The notes under the pieces: model-generated
Seen by the model: only the letters and a program-made list of their open reading frames with translations
What the model was told of the DNA's origin: nothing
Databases searched by the model: none
Shown here: positions 35,152-44,441 of the stretch, piece by piece
Numbering within the stretch: the stretch's first letter is position 1
How the letters are laid out: each line of letters begins with the position of its first letter
From: Crocosphaera watsonii WH 8501
GTDB taxonomy: Bacteria; Cyanobacteriota; Cyanobacteriia; Cyanobacteriales; Microcystaceae
Direction: 5' to 3'
DNA length: 64,000 bases
Assembly (NCBI RefSeq): GCF_000167195.1
Contig: NZ_AADV02000001.1
Span: forward strand, 1 to 64,000
Position numbers and translations under genes: made by a program

Positions 35152-36279
35152 ATGATTCAAAATCTATCTGGTTATACCTTACCTGTCTTTGCTTGTGCAT
35201 CGGCGATCGCTGCCTTATGGCACTTACAAAATAAAAATCACAGTGATACAGTTTCTCTAGATTTAATAGAACCAAAGAAAACAGTAACTATCCCTATTCA
35301 ACAAGTAGCTAGAATCAAGCAAAATACTGCATTAGCTATTACGGTAAGTGTTCCAGGAGCTAATTTAGATTTGACCAGGAATACGCCAATATGGGCAATA
35401 GTTGAACTAAAAGAAAATAATGATAATAATGAGAAGGAACAAATTATAATCAAAGGAGGAGAAGGAATAGGTAAACAGATCAAGAATAATAATTACCCTG
35501 CTATTTATTCCTACGCAAATCAATTATTAAAGTGTAATTTAAAACAATATTTAAACCTAGGAGAAACTATAATTGTCACAATTATTTTACCCGAAGGAAA
35601 AAAGTTAGCAAAAAGAACATCAAACGAAGCATTTGGAATAGTGGAAGGACTCTCTTTATTGGGAACTTCTGGTATATCTCAACCCTTGAGTTCTCCCGAT
35701 CAATTAGAGAGTTATCAACAAGAATTAAGAGAAAAAGCAAAACAATCTGATACCTTAGTATTTTGTATAGGAGAAAATGGGTTAAACCTTGCTAAACAAA
35801 TGGGAATAAAAGAGCAAAATTCAATCAAAACTGCTAACTGGTTAGGCGCATTATTAGTAACAGCAGCTAGGGAAGAAATAGAGGATATTTTATTATTAGG
35901 TTATCATGGCAAACTGATAAAATTAGCAGGAGGAATCTTTCATACTCATCATCATTTAGCCGATGGAAGAATAGAAACATTAATAACTCATGGTGCAAAG
36001 ATGGGATTGGAAACTGCCATTTTACAACAATTATTAGACTGTAAAACTACAGAAGAGGGATTACAGTTATTGATGAAAATAGATGCAGAAAATAATTATA
36101 ATTGGACGGCAAGGATTTATAATTCTTTAGCAGAAACTATTGACAAAAGGAGCAGGAATTATGTTAAAAACTATATAGATTTTGATGTTAATATTGGTTC
36201 AATTCTCTTTGGACGCGATCGCCAGATTATTATGGTTAGTGAGGCAGGAAAATTGTTACAGAATAAATTAATAGTTTGA
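35152..36279 (+). CDS. cbiD: Cobalt-precorrin-5B C(1)-methyltransferase CbiD
   Basis: This 375-residue enzyme of anaerobic cobalamin synthesis methylates C1 of precorrin-5B. It starts GYTLPVFACASAIAALWHLQ, the diverged cyanobacterial form of the GYTTGxCAAAA motif. Later features include SVPGANLDLTRNTPIWAIVE, GIVEGLSLLGTSGISQPLS and LLLGYHGKLIKLAGGIFHTH. The frame is complete and the length standard. It follows trhO by 2 bp. Confidence 0.92.
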   Translation: MIQNLSGYTLPVFACASAIAALWHLQNKNHSDTVSLDLIEPKKTVTIPIQQVARIKQNTALAITVSVPGANLDLTRNTPIWAIVELKENNDNNEKEQIIIKGGEGIGKQIKNNNYPAIYSYANQLLKCNLKQYLNLGETIIVTIILPEGKKLAKRTSNEAFGIVEGLSLLGTSGISQPLSSPDQLESYQQELREKAKQSDTLVFCIGENGLNLAKQMGIKEQNSIKTANWLGALLVTAAREEIEDILLLGYHGKLIKLAGGIFHTHHHLADGRIETLITHGAKMGLETAILQQLLDCKTTEEGLQLLMKIDAENNYNWTARIYNSLAETIDKRSRNYVKNYIDFDVNIGSILFGRDRQIIMVSEAGKLLQNKLIV

Positions 36280-36525
36280 GAAATGTGTAATAAAATGATC
36301 AAAGTATAAAATAGTCTAGCTGCGCAAGTGCTGCCCCCTCCCTGACTCCTTTACTTTATATGCACGTTAAGTTTTTTTTGTCAATAGTAATTAACAAAAA
36401 TTAAATATCATTGCCTTGGGAAAGGGAGAGCTTATGCTTCTCGCTTATTGATGGTCTTTCAAAAAGAGCAATCTTAAACTAATATGAATAATGCTGAATA
36501 AACCTTAACTGTAAAGTCAATTCTA
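36280..36525. other. Intergenic region upstream of the acpP leader
   Basis: AT-rich sequence with no ORF of note. A CCCCCTCCC stretch occurs near 36332 and an imperfect repeat around GGGAGAGCTTATGCTTCTCGC near 36425-36445. I see no convincing promoter by eye. Confidence 0.35.
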
Positions 36526-36578
36526 GGAAATGGTAAATTCCGCCCCATTTCCTCCTCGTCATGTTTAGTCCGACGAGG
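36526..36578 (+). promoter_or_regulatory. Two tandem hairpins in the acpP leader
   Basis: The first hairpin (36526-36552) has perfect 8-bp arms GGAAATGG and CCATTTCC. The second (36554-36578) has 7-bp arms CCTCGTC and GACGAGG. They stand back to back 25 bp before the acpP ATG and lack a T-run, so they look like mRNA leader structures or a binding site and not a terminator. Confidence 0.5.
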
Positions 36579-36603
36579 TTGTTAGCGGTAAACTCAAAGA
36601 TTA

Positions 36604-36843
36604 ATGAACCAACAAATATTTGAAGAAGTACAAAAAATCGTCGTCGAACAACTTGAAGTCGAAGCAGACAAAGTGACTAAAGATGCCAACTTTGCCAATG
36701 ACTTAGGGGCTGATTCTCTAGATACAGTAGAATTAGTAATGGCTCTAGAAGACAAGTTTGAGATCGAAATTCCTGACGAAGCAGCCGAAAACATTGCTAC
36801 AGTCGAAGCTGCTGTTAAGTACATAGAAGAAAAACAGGCTTAG
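36604..36843 (+). CDS. acpP: Acyl carrier protein
   Basis: This 79-residue acidic four-helix protein carries acyl chains of fatty-acid synthesis on 4'-phosphopantetheine. The attachment site is [18 protein letters not shown] with Ser39. The start [17 protein letters not shown] is typical of cyanobacteria. It is followed after 89 bp by fabF on the same strand, the usual acpP-fabF pair. Opposite-strand ORFs are shadows. Confidence 0.98.
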   Translation: MNQQIFEEVQKIVVEQLEVEADKVTKDANFANDLGADSLDTVELVMALEDKFEIEIPDEAAENIATVEAAVKYIEEKQA

Positions 36844-36932
36844 GCTTAATAATAGTATTAAGTATTTTGATCCCCCCATCCTCCCTCCTAAGTGCAATGC
36901 TGGGTAGATCCATCTTTTAATAAGGGAAAATC

Positions 36933-38183
36933 ATGACAAATTCACAATTGAAGCGAGTAGTGGTAACGGGGTTAGGTGCAATCACCCCCATTGGCAACAC
37001 CCTAACAGATTATTGGCAAGGTTTAATGAATGGAAAAAGTGGTATCGCTGAGATTACCAATTTTGACCCGTCTAAACACGCTTGTCGCATTGCTGGGGAA
37101 GTGAAAGGATTTGACCCCCAGGACTACTTAGATCGCAAGGAAGCAAAACGGATGGACCGTTTTGCTCAATTTGGTGTCTCCGCCAGTTTACAGGCATTGG
37201 CTGACTCTAAGTTAGTTATTAATGACCTTAATGCTGAACAAATTGGCGTAATCATCGGTACAGGAGTGGGGGGAATCAAAGTTCTCGAAGATCAACAAGA
37301 AGTTTATCTCAACAAAGGCCCGAGTCGTTGTAGTCCTTTTATGATTCCCATGATGATAGGCAATATGGCATCCGGTTTAACCGCCATTAATACAGGAGCG
37401 AAGGGCCCGAACACTTGTACTGTGACAGCTTGTGCTGCCGGGTCTAATGCCATCGGGGATGCCTTTCGTCTGGTACAACGGGGTTATGCGAAAGCCATGA
37501 TTTGTGGTGGCACTGAGGCTTCTGTTACCCCCTTATCCTTGGCTGGTTTTGCCTCAGCTAGAGCCTTATCAACCCGTAACGATGAGCCTCAAAAGGCCAG
37601 TCGCCCGTTTGATAAAGATCGAGATGGCTTTGTTATGGGGGAAGGGTCAGGAATTTTAATTCTTGAAGAATTAGAACACGCTTTAGCACGAGGGGCAACA
37701 ATTTATGGAGAGATGGTGGGTTATGCCATGACTTGTGATGCCTATCACATGACGGCACCTGTCCCAGATGGTGCCGGTGCTACCCGTGCCATGGAGTTAG
37801 CCCTCAAAGATGGGGGTATTTCTCCCGAACAAGTAACTTATATCAATGCTCACGGCACCAGTACCGCAGCTAACGATGTTACCGAAACCAAAGCCATTAA
37901 AAAGGCTTTGGGAGATCGTGCTTATGCCATTGCTGTCAGTTCCACTAAATCCATGACCGGTCATTTATTAGGGGGATCTGGAGGGATCGAAGCTGTAGCT
38001 ACCCTAATGGCGATCGCTAACGATCGCATTCCCCCAACTCTTAATTTAGATAATCCTGATCCAGACTGCGATCTTGATTATGTACCTTATGAGAGTCGTC
38101 CTCTAGAGATTGATGTAGCTTTATCTAATTCCTTTGGCTTTGGTGGTCATAACGTGACTTTAGTCTTTAGAAAATATCGTTAA
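36933..38183 (+). CDS. fabF: 3-oxoacyl-ACP synthase II (FabF)
   Basis: This 416-residue condensing enzyme elongates fatty acids. Catalytic Cys lies in NTCTVTACAAGSNAIGDAF (about 168), the two His in NAHGTSTAANDVTETKAI (about 308) and STKSMTGHLLGGSGGIEAV (about 345), with the terminal NSFGFGGHNVTLVF. GTGVGGIKVLEDQ is also typical. The enzyme is cytosolic and complete. A strong terminator follows. Confidence 0.97.
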   Translation: MTNSQLKRVVVTGLGAITPIGNTLTDYWQGLMNGKSGIAEITNFDPSKHACRIAGEVKGFDPQDYLDRKEAKRMDRFAQFGVSASLQALADSKLVINDLNAEQIGVIIGTGVGGIKVLEDQQEVYLNKGPSRCSPFMIPMMIGNMASGLTAINTGAKGPNTCTVTACAAGSNAIGDAFRLVQRGYAKAMICGGTEASVTPLSLAGFASARALSTRNDEPQKASRPFDKDRDGFVMGEGSGILILEELEHALARGATIYGEMVGYAMTCDAYHMTAPVPDGAGATRAMELALKDGGISPEQVTYINAHGTSTAANDVTETKAIKKALGDRAYAIAVSSTKSMTGHLLGGSGGIEAVATLMAIANDRIPPTLNLDNPDPDCDLDYVPYESRPLEIDVALSNSFGFGGHNVTLVFRKYR

Positions 38184-38215
38184 TTACCTGTTTTTGAGCA
38201 GTGCCGTCATCAAGC

Positions 38216-38273
38216 AAAAACAGTCTTTTCTCCTATATCTAGCAGTATTTAGTAGAAAAGACTGTTTTTTTTT
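38216..38273 (+). terminator. Rho-independent terminator after fabF
   Basis: Arms AAAACAGTCTTTTCT and AGAAAAGACTGTTTT form a 15-bp stem around an imperfect loop and run into a long T tract on the plus strand. It lies 33 bp after fabF. The remaining 380 bp to 38661 is AT-rich with no gene I can see. Confidence 0.85.
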
Positions 38274-38661
38274 CATAGATCCCAGGCTCAAACCTAATAA
38301 TTGTAAGTTTTTGATGTTTTCTAGCTTTTAGTATTTTATTGTAATACTTAATAATATGACTAGATATCGCCCTACTCTTATTTGAGCAGATGATAATCCA
38401 CTTATTAGCCTAATGATAACTATACAAAAAATAGTGTTAAGTAATCCCAAAAATTAGACAAAATATCAAAGATTATCTTAAACATTCTTATCTCCTCTCC
38501 TAAATAAGCTGAATGATTCGAGAAGACAAGTTTACGTTAAAATATTAATGAGGAATTGATTGTCAAAAAAATAATCAAGAACTTGATGGCTAAAATTTGA
38601 AGCTTAAAAGCCTTAGCCTGAAAATTGTTAAGAAAAATAAAAAAATAGATTCCCTTTGATC

Positions 38662-39927
38662 ATGGACGGAAAATGGCAAATAGGTTCTTTATTGAGTATA
38701 CCGCTTTATATTGATTCTTCCTGGTTTTTTATTCTGGGATTAGTTACCCTAGTTAATTCTCAAGAAATCACTCAACTTAACCTAGTTGAGCATCTGTGGT
38801 TGGCTTGGATAGCAGGGCTAATTCTCGCTTTATTCCTCTTCATATCTGTACTTCTCCATGAATTAGGTCATAGTTTAGTGGCATTGACTCAAGGCATAAA
38901 TGTTAACTCCATAACCCTCTTTTTGTTCGGGGGAGTAGCAGCGATGGAAAAAGAATCAGACAACCCCACAGAAGCATTTTGGGTAGCGAGCGCAGGTCCT
39001 TTGGTCAGTTTGGGATTATCTATTCTCTTATTTACTGTGTCCTATAGTCTTCGCTCCTCTAATAACTCAGACACTATCGGTCGTCTTCTTGTTTATATGA
39101 CGGAAGATACTGCAAGAATTAATCTAGTGCTAGGGATTTTTAATTTAATTCCTGGCCTTCCTTTAGACGGAGGACAAGTTCTTAAAGCCATCGTCTGGAA
39201 AATAAAAGGCGATCGCTTTACAGGAGTTCGTTGGGCTGCGGCCAGTGGTCAATTAATCGGTTGGTTGGGTATTAGTTTCGGTTTATTGATCATCTTGCTA
39301 ACAGGATCATTAAGTGGACTCTGGATAGTGTTTATCGGTTGGTTTGTCCGACGCAATGCAGAGAATTATAAGAACATTACTGAATTACAAGAAAGTCTCT
39401 TAAGCATTACCGCTAGTGAGATTATGGAACGAGAATTTAGAGTGGTTAATACTCATCTGAACTTACTTCAATTCGCTCAAAACTATCTTCTCAGTGAACT
39501 CCATGATCATATGGTTTATTTTGCCGCTTCAGAAGGCCGTTATCGAGGCTTAATTGTTGTTGAAGATTTACAAAATATCGAGCGCAGTCAGTGGGATACC
39601 GTAACCCTATGGGACGTTGTTCGTCCTTTGAATACCATTCCCTCAGTAGGGGAAAAAACCCCCTTAGTTACTGTTATTGAGAAATTAGAGGCTATTCACG
39701 AACGTTCCCTTAGCGTATTATCTCCGGCCGGTGCTGTTGCCGGAATTATCGATCGCGGAGATATTGTTAAGGCGATCGCTACCCATCATCAATTACCCAT
39801 TCCTGAGACGGAAATTAAACGGATAAAAGACGAAGGCACTTATCCGAGTTATTTACAATTACCGGCGATCGCCAAAACCCTAGAGGATCTCACGAAAGCC
39901 AAAATAGAGAATAAACAGCAACTCTAA
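38662..39927 (+). CDS. Site-2 protease family membrane metalloprotease with CBS domains
   Basis: This is a 421-residue M50B protease. Zinc ligands are HELGH in VLLHELGHSLVALTQG (about 71-75) and the Asp of LIPGLPLDGGQVLKAIVW (about 161). It has about five or six membrane helices, then two CBS domains from about 245 (ITASEIMEREFRVVNTHLNL, SLSVLSPAGAVAGIIDRGDI). CBS domains bind adenosyl ligands, so activity may respond to energy state. I use the ATG at 38662; a TTG two codons earlier is possible. Regulated intramembrane proteolysis is the family role and the substrate is unknown. Confidence 0.9.
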   Translation: MDGKWQIGSLLSIPLYIDSSWFFILGLVTLVNSQEITQLNLVEHLWLAWIAGLILALFLFISVLLHELGHSLVALTQGINVNSITLFLFGGVAAMEKESDNPTEAFWVASAGPLVSLGLSILLFTVSYSLRSSNNSDTIGRLLVYMTEDTARINLVLGIFNLIPGLPLDGGQVLKAIVWKIKGDRFTGVRWAAASGQLIGWLGISFGLLIILLTGSLSGLWIVFIGWFVRRNAENYKNITELQESLLSITASEIMEREFRVVNTHLNLLQFAQNYLLSELHDHMVYFAASEGRYRGLIVVEDLQNIERSQWDTVTLWDVVRPLNTIPSVGEKTPLVTVIEKLEAIHERSLSVLSPAGAVAGIIDRGDIVKAIATHHQLPIPETEIKRIKDEGTYPSYLQLPAIAKTLEDLTKAKIENKQQL

Positions 39928-39970
39928 CACATAGATGAGATAATGATGGAATGGGTTGATGTAGGGAAAA

Positions 39971-40639
39971 ATGACCAAGGAGAATTCTGTATTAGCGTCT
40001 AGCTCCTCCAAAACCACCATTATTGGCATCATCAATGGTAAAGGGGGTGTAGGGAAGACAACCACTGCAGTCAATGTGGCTGCTATTTTGGCTGAAAAAC
40101 AAGAGGTTTTATTGGTGGATGCCGATCCCCAAGGTTCCGCCAGTTGGTGGACTCAACGAGGTAAAAAGGGGATTGATTTTGATTTAACCGAAGAAAATAA
40201 CCCTAAAATTCTCGAAAAACTGCGTAGCATAGAAGATTATGAGGTTATTGTTGTTGACACCCCTCCGGCACTACGATCCGAAGCCTTAAAATCGGCGATC
40301 GCTTGTGCTGATTATCTAGTCCTACCCACCCCCCCAGCGGCCATGGATTTAACAGCATTGATCGAAACAGTTAAAACCACGGTTATGCCCTTAAAGGTCG
40401 CTCATCGGGTATTATTAACAAAAGTAGACTCCCGCAGTTTAAAGGAAACCCTAGAGGCTCAAAACACCTTACTGGAATTGGGAATTCCTGCTTGTCATGC
40501 CTTTATCCGTCAATATAAAGCCCATGAGCGAGCGGTTTTAGACGGGGTTCCTATTACCGAATGGCGTGGCAAAAATGCCAAAGAAGCACAAGCCGATTAT
40601 CGTCGAGTTGTAGAAGAATTACAACGGGATTGGACTTAA
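39971..40639 (+). CDS. ParA-family ATPase, candidate carboxysome-positioning McdA
   Basis: This 222-residue ParA/MinD ATPase has the deviant Walker [14 protein letters not shown] (signature Lys24, Lys29), then [18 protein letters not shown] and [13 protein letters not shown]. It is small and lacks an HTH, as in ParA-like cargo-positioning ATPases. The next gene, 2 bp downstream, is a coiled-coil protein ending DDIGWFD. An McdA with an McdB that carries a C-terminal tryptophan is known from beta-carboxysome positioning; that link is inferred here. No chromosome parS or ParB is present nearby, which disfavours a segregation role. Confidence 0.88.
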   Translation: MTKENSVLASSSSKTTIIGIINGKGGVGKTTTAVNVAAILAEKQEVLLVDADPQGSASWWTQRGKKGIDFDLTEENNPKILEKLRSIEDYEVIVVDTPPALRSEALKSAIACADYLVLPTPPAAMDLTALIETVKTTVMPLKVAHRVLLTKVDSRSLKETLEAQNTLLELGIPACHAFIRQYKAHERAVLDGVPITEWRGKNAKEAQADYRRVVEELQRDWT

Positions 40640-40641
40640 TT

Positions 40642-41208
40642 ATGACTAAAAAAAGCTTATCAGATTTATTACGAGAAGAAGCAAAAAGCCCTTCAGAAAC
40701 TATTACTGAAACAACACAAATTTCCACAGTTCCAACTAATCGCAGTCGGATGACTAAAGCACAGTTAGATGAACTAATTACTCAACTCAACCAAGCTTTA
40801 CAAGAAGAGAAAAAAAAATTTGATAGCTTAAACAATCAAGTTAAAACCTTAGAAACTGAAATTAAAGACGAGAGAGAATTGAGTCGTCGTCTCCAAAATG
40901 AACTACAAGCAGCAGAGAACTATCAATCTCAATTAAACGAACAAAAACAATTAGTTGAGAAACTTTACACCCAACTGCAACAAAAAGAAGAATTAGCAGT
41001 GGAATTAGCAGAAAAAAATGAACTCATTGCTAGTTTACAAGCTAAATTACAACAAGAACCATTACCTCTGGTATCCACTGATTCACCCCCCGAATTGGTG
41101 GTACAAGAAACAGCTTTAACCCGTCAAGCAAAGGAGTTAGAACCCTTTACTGCACCAGTTGTAACCAGCAAACCATTGACCAATGACGATATTGGTTGGT
41201 TCGATTAA
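40642..41208 (+). CDS. Coiled-coil, glutamine-rich partner of the ParA protein (McdB-like)
   Basis: This is a 188-residue protein starting at the ATG 2 bp after the ParA gene; an earlier in-frame start overlaps that gene and is unlikely. Layout: a short N-terminal segment (MTKKSLSDLLREEAKSPSE), a polar T/S-rich linker, a Gln/Glu/Leu-rich coiled coil (about 45-140) and a disordered tail ending LTNDDIGWFD. Published McdB proteins share a disordered N-region, a Q-rich coiled coil and an invariant C-terminal Trp among acidic residues, so it fits that class. The identification is by architecture only. Confidence 0.72.
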   Translation: MTKKSLSDLLREEAKSPSETITETTQISTVPTNRSRMTKAQLDELITQLNQALQEEKKKFDSLNNQVKTLETEIKDERELSRRLQNELQAAENYQSQLNEQKQLVEKLYTQLQQKEELAVELAEKNELIASLQAKLQQEPLPLVSTDSPPELVVQETALTRQAKELEPFTAPVVTSKPLTNDDIGWFD

Positions 41209-41243
41209 TTATCCATCATCCATTACCCATTATCCATTCACCT

Positions 41244-42224
41244 ATGTCTGATTCTTCTACTTCAAATGTTAACGAACAAAGCAGCAAAACCCGTCAATTA
41301 TTAGGGATGAAAGGGGCTAGTGCTGGAGAAACTTCTATATGGAAGTTACGCCTACAGTTAATGAAACCCATTACTTGGATACCTTTAATCTGGGGTGTGG
41401 TTTGTGGGGCAGCCTCATCAGGAAATTATACCTGGACCCTAGAAAACTTTTTGATGGCCGCTGCTTGTATGTTGTTGTCAGGTCCGTTGATGGCCGGATA
41501 CACCCAAACCATCAATGATTTTTATGATCGCGAAATTGATGCTATTAATGAACCCTATCGTCCCATTCCCTCTGGGGCTATTTCTGTTCCCCAAGTGGTG
41601 ACACAAATTTTGGTGTTATTGGGTTTGGGACTAGCTTTAAGTTTTGGCCTAGATCGATGGGTTGGCCACGAGTTCCCCATTATGTTGTGTTTAACCATCG
41701 GAGGGGCATTTCTCGCCTACATTTATTCAGCCCCACCTCTAAAGTTAAAACAAAATGGTTGGTTAGGAAATTATGCTTTAGGGGCAAGTTATATTGCTTT
41801 ACCCTGGTGGGCTGGCCATGCTTTATTTGGACAGTTAAACTGGACTATTGTTATTTTGACCCTCTTTTATAGCCTGGCCGGTTTAGGTATTGCTGTGGTT
41901 AATGATTTTAAGAGTGTGGAAGGCGATCGCCAATTGGGTTTAAAATCCCTACCTGTGATGTTTGGGGTTAACACCGCAGCTTGGCTGTGTGTGATTATGA
42001 TCGATGTGTTTCAAGCTGGTATTGGGGCTTATTTAATTTACATCCATCAAAATCTCTATGCTACTATGGTGCTGTTATTAGTAATTCCTCAAATCACCTT
42101 TCAGGATATGTATTTCTTGCGTAATCCCTTAGAAAACGATGTAAAATACCAAGCCAGCGCACAACCCTTTTTAGTTTTGGGGATGTTAGTGGCTGGATTA
42201 GCTTTAGGCCATGCTGGTGTATAA
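41244..42224 (+). CDS. chlG: Chlorophyll synthase ChlG
   Basis: This 326-residue UbiA-family prenyltransferase attaches phytyl or geranylgeranyl to chlorophyllide in thylakoid membranes. The first polyprenyl-diphosphate motif is NDFYDREIDAINEPYRPIPS (about 90-110) and the second is NDFKSVEGDRQLGLKSLPV (about 217-235). There are about eight or nine TM helices. I start at the ATG at 41244 (MSDSSTSNVNEQSSKTRQLL), preceded by a run of CCAT-type short repeats (41211-41240). The frame is full length. Confidence 0.96.
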   Translation: MSDSSTSNVNEQSSKTRQLLGMKGASAGETSIWKLRLQLMKPITWIPLIWGVVCGAASSGNYTWTLENFLMAAACMLLSGPLMAGYTQTINDFYDREIDAINEPYRPIPSGAISVPQVVTQILVLLGLGLALSFGLDRWVGHEFPIMLCLTIGGAFLAYIYSAPPLKLKQNGWLGNYALGASYIALPWWAGHALFGQLNWTIVILTLFYSLAGLGIAVVNDFKSVEGDRQLGLKSLPVMFGVNTAAWLCVIMIDVFQAGIGAYLIYIHQNLYATMVLLLVIPQITFQDMYFLRNPLENDVKYQASAQPFLVLGMLVAGLALGHAGV

Positions 42225-42311
42225 CCTAAGTTTGGGAGGTTTGGGAAGAATCAAGATACAGCAAATTTTCTGTCTTCCCCCTTCCAACCTTTGCCTCAAG
42301 TAAAGTTAAAG

Positions 42312-42581
42312 TTAACGACGAATGCCAAGACGTTCAATCAAGGCTTGATAACGATTGGTATCTTTGCCCTTGATATAAGCCAATAACCGACGACGGCGAC
42401 CAATCATTTTTAGGAGTCCTCTACGGGAAGCATGATCCTTGGGATTTTGCTTAAGATGATCGGTCAATTGGGTAATGCGCTTAGTTAAAATAGCGACTTG
42501 TAAATCAGCCGAACCGGTGTCGGTTTCGTGAACCTGATATTCACTAATCAGAGTTTGTTTTTCGTTAGCGGTTAAACTCAT
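42312..42581 (-). CDS. rpsO: 30S ribosomal protein S15
   Basis: This 89-residue S15 starts [20 protein letters not shown]. Conserved stretches are [40 protein letters not shown] and [12 protein letters not shown], ending IERLGIRR. The frame extends upstream to 42614 but the ATG at 42581 gives the conserved start. It binds the 16S rRNA central domain. It is convergent with chlG. Confidence 0.97.
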   Translation of the reverse strand: MSLTANEKQTLISEYQVHETDTGSADLQVAILTKRITQLTDHLKQNPKDHASRRGLLKMIGRRRRLLAYIKGKDTNRYQALIERLGIRR

Positions 42582-42748
42582 AAAAATAATCAAATAAATA
42601 CTCCAACCTCTCATTATATCATTTATTTTGGGATTTAACTAAAAATTCTACTCCCAATTATTAATATCTAATGAAACCTGAGAAAAATTAGTGTATAACT
42701 GAATCTGGCAGTCTACACTAGAGAAAGATTGACCCATGGCAAGTCCAG

Positions 42749-43345
42749 ATGAGCGTCTGCATTAACCCCCAATGTTCTAACCCTGAAAACCAGGATACTT
42801 CCTTATTTTGTCAAAGCTGTGGCTCTGAGTTACTGCTTGATGGACGTTATCGTGTTCTTAAAGAACTAGGCGGTGGCGGTTTCGGTAAAACCTACGAGGT
42901 ACTGGATAGTAATCCCCAAAAATCCCAAACAAATCAACCAATCTATAAGGTTCTTAAAGTTCTTCTCCATAATCACCCTAAGTATGTTGAACTGTTTGAG
43001 AGAGAAGTTAATGTTTTGAGTCGTCTGAAACATCCAGGGATTCCCAAAGTTGAACCAGATGCCCATTTCACATTTTTCGTGAAAAATAGTGATAAGCCCC
43101 TGTATTGTTTGGTAATGGAAAAAATAGAGGGGCTAAATTTGAGCCAGTATATTGCTCAGCGAGGTAAGTGTATTTCCCAAAAGATGGCCATTCAGTGGTT
43201 AATGCAGCTATTAAGAATTTTAGAAGAGATTCATCATCATAACTTTTTTCATCGTGACATTAAGCCTTCCAATATTATGTTGCGTTCTACGGGACAATTA
43301 GTTTTAATCGATTTTGGCACCGCTCGAGAGGTAACAGAGACTTAG
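42749..43345 (+). pseudogene. Serine/threonine protein kinase, cut by a group II intron
   Basis: This is the N-terminal 198 residues of a cyanobacterial Ser/Thr kinase. A zinc-ribbon (CINPQCSNPENQDTSLFCQSCG) precedes the kinase domain. The glycine loop is LGGGGFGKTYEV, the ATP Lys is in IYKVLKVL, the HRD loop is FHRDIKPSNIM and the DFG is LIDFGTAREVTET. It stops right after the DFG segment, where the antisense group II intron begins; the activation loop, the rest of the C-lobe and any sensory domain are missing. The distal part is not found in the window. Confidence 0.9.
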
Positions 43346-43387
43346 GTTGAGTCGAGGGAAGCTATTACGCTTCGCCCCTCTCATTTA

Positions 43388-43422
43388 GATCCGGACGTGC
43401 GACTTTCACCGCATCCGGCTCC
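43388..43422 (-). ncRNA. Group II intron domain V
   Basis: On the minus strand, GAGCCGGATGCGGTGAAAG continues to CGCACGTCCGGATC, forming a long stem with a GTGAAAGT terminal loop region, as in bacterial domain V. It follows the reverse transcriptase stop at 43430 by 7 bp. Confidence 0.75.
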
Positions 43423-43429
43423 CGACAAA

Positions 43430-44441
43430 CTAGACTTTTTCAGTCTTGCCCATGTGGATGTGCTGGTGACAGCTATGGTGGACTGCCATTAAATTTTTTG
43501 GTTTCCAGTTATCGTGGTTTCCATCTATGTGATGGAGGTGTACCCTCTCATCATCTGTAAACTTCAGTCCACAATATCCACATGAATGGTCTTGTCTTTT
43601 CAGACATTTAGAGGTTGCTCCGTCGTAGAGTTTGCTGTTACGCTTACTCCAGTAAACCGTGTCCCCATCGTATGGAGACTTGTTACTTTTGACGTTGACG
43701 TGACGATTCTTACTGTAAGGTACTGCTGGAAAAGCCTTCTTGATAAGTTCTGTTGCCGTATATCGGTTCAGTTTCTTTTCTTTGTTGAAGACTTTGAATG
43801 CTCTGTGTACAGTTCCCCAAAGGGAGAAGCGAGAGCCGTCCATTTTACAATACCTATGGTAGTTTCGCCATCCTCTGACTAGGGGGGCTAACTTAGTAGC
43901 TTTAATCCTAGCCCCATAATTCGAGCAGTTGACGATATCTTTAACTTTCTGACGGAATGCTTTGTAATTGTCCTCTGATGGGACGCAACTAAATTTCCCG
44001 TTGGTTTGTACTTTAAAGTGCCAACCTAGAAAATCAAATCCATCTGTCGCTTTGACAAGCTTGGTCTTTCTTTCGCTTACTTTCAGTCCTCTGGTTGCTA
44101 AAAATTCCTGTATATCCTTAAGTATCTTGTTTTCATCGTCTTTTGATTTTAAAATGAGAACCATATCATCCGCATAACGGATGGAGTTATGAAGATTCTC
44201 TATACCATCTAGAGCGATGGTAGCTAGTAGAGGACTCACCACCCCCCCTTGGGGGGTTCCTTGTTCTGGAAATTCTGGGTTGACACCTGCTTTTAGGCAT
44301 CTCCATATCCCATTCTTAATTGTCTGGGGGGCTATTACCCTTTCCATAATTGAGATGTGGTTAATCCTGTCAAAACACTTTTCTATGTCTAACTCAAGTA
44401 TTCTTTTGTTTACTCCGTTACATCTGGAGTTTAGGTTGTTA
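43430..44441 (-). pseudogene. Group II intron reverse transcriptase/maturase with HNH, 5'-truncated
   Basis: The genuine sequence begins NNLNSRCNGVNKRILELDIE; the first ten residues of the open frame come from IS5-like copy 3. Visible motifs: ELDIEKCFDRINH (RT block with catalytic Asp), GTPQGGVVSPLLATIALDGI, SIRYADDMVLIL (YADD), GLKVSERKTK and FDFLGWHFKV, followed by a maturase X-domain (LAPLVRGWRNYHRYC) and a C-terminal HNH (CGYCGLKFTDDERVHLHHID). The N-terminal RT blocks 0-1 are gone, so mobility is lost, though the remaining domains are intact. Confidence 0.88.

Larger units (their letters stand above)
43346..44441 (-). mobile_element. Group II intron, 3' part (5' part lost)
   Basis: The antisense strand holds a group II intron reverse transcriptase followed by a domain V-like hairpin (43388-43422) and an intron 3' end near 43345. 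Because it lies antisense to the kinase, splicing could not restore that gene. The 5' ribozyme domains and the start of the ORF are absent: IS5-like copy 3 begins at 44442, and beyond its far end (46140-46170) the sequence is not intron-like. Confidence 0.8.

Noticed and set aside
39971-40639. Chromosome or plasmid partition ParA
   Set aside because: No ParB gene and no parS-like repeats are seen nearby; the downstream coiled-coil partner fits a cargo-positioning role better.
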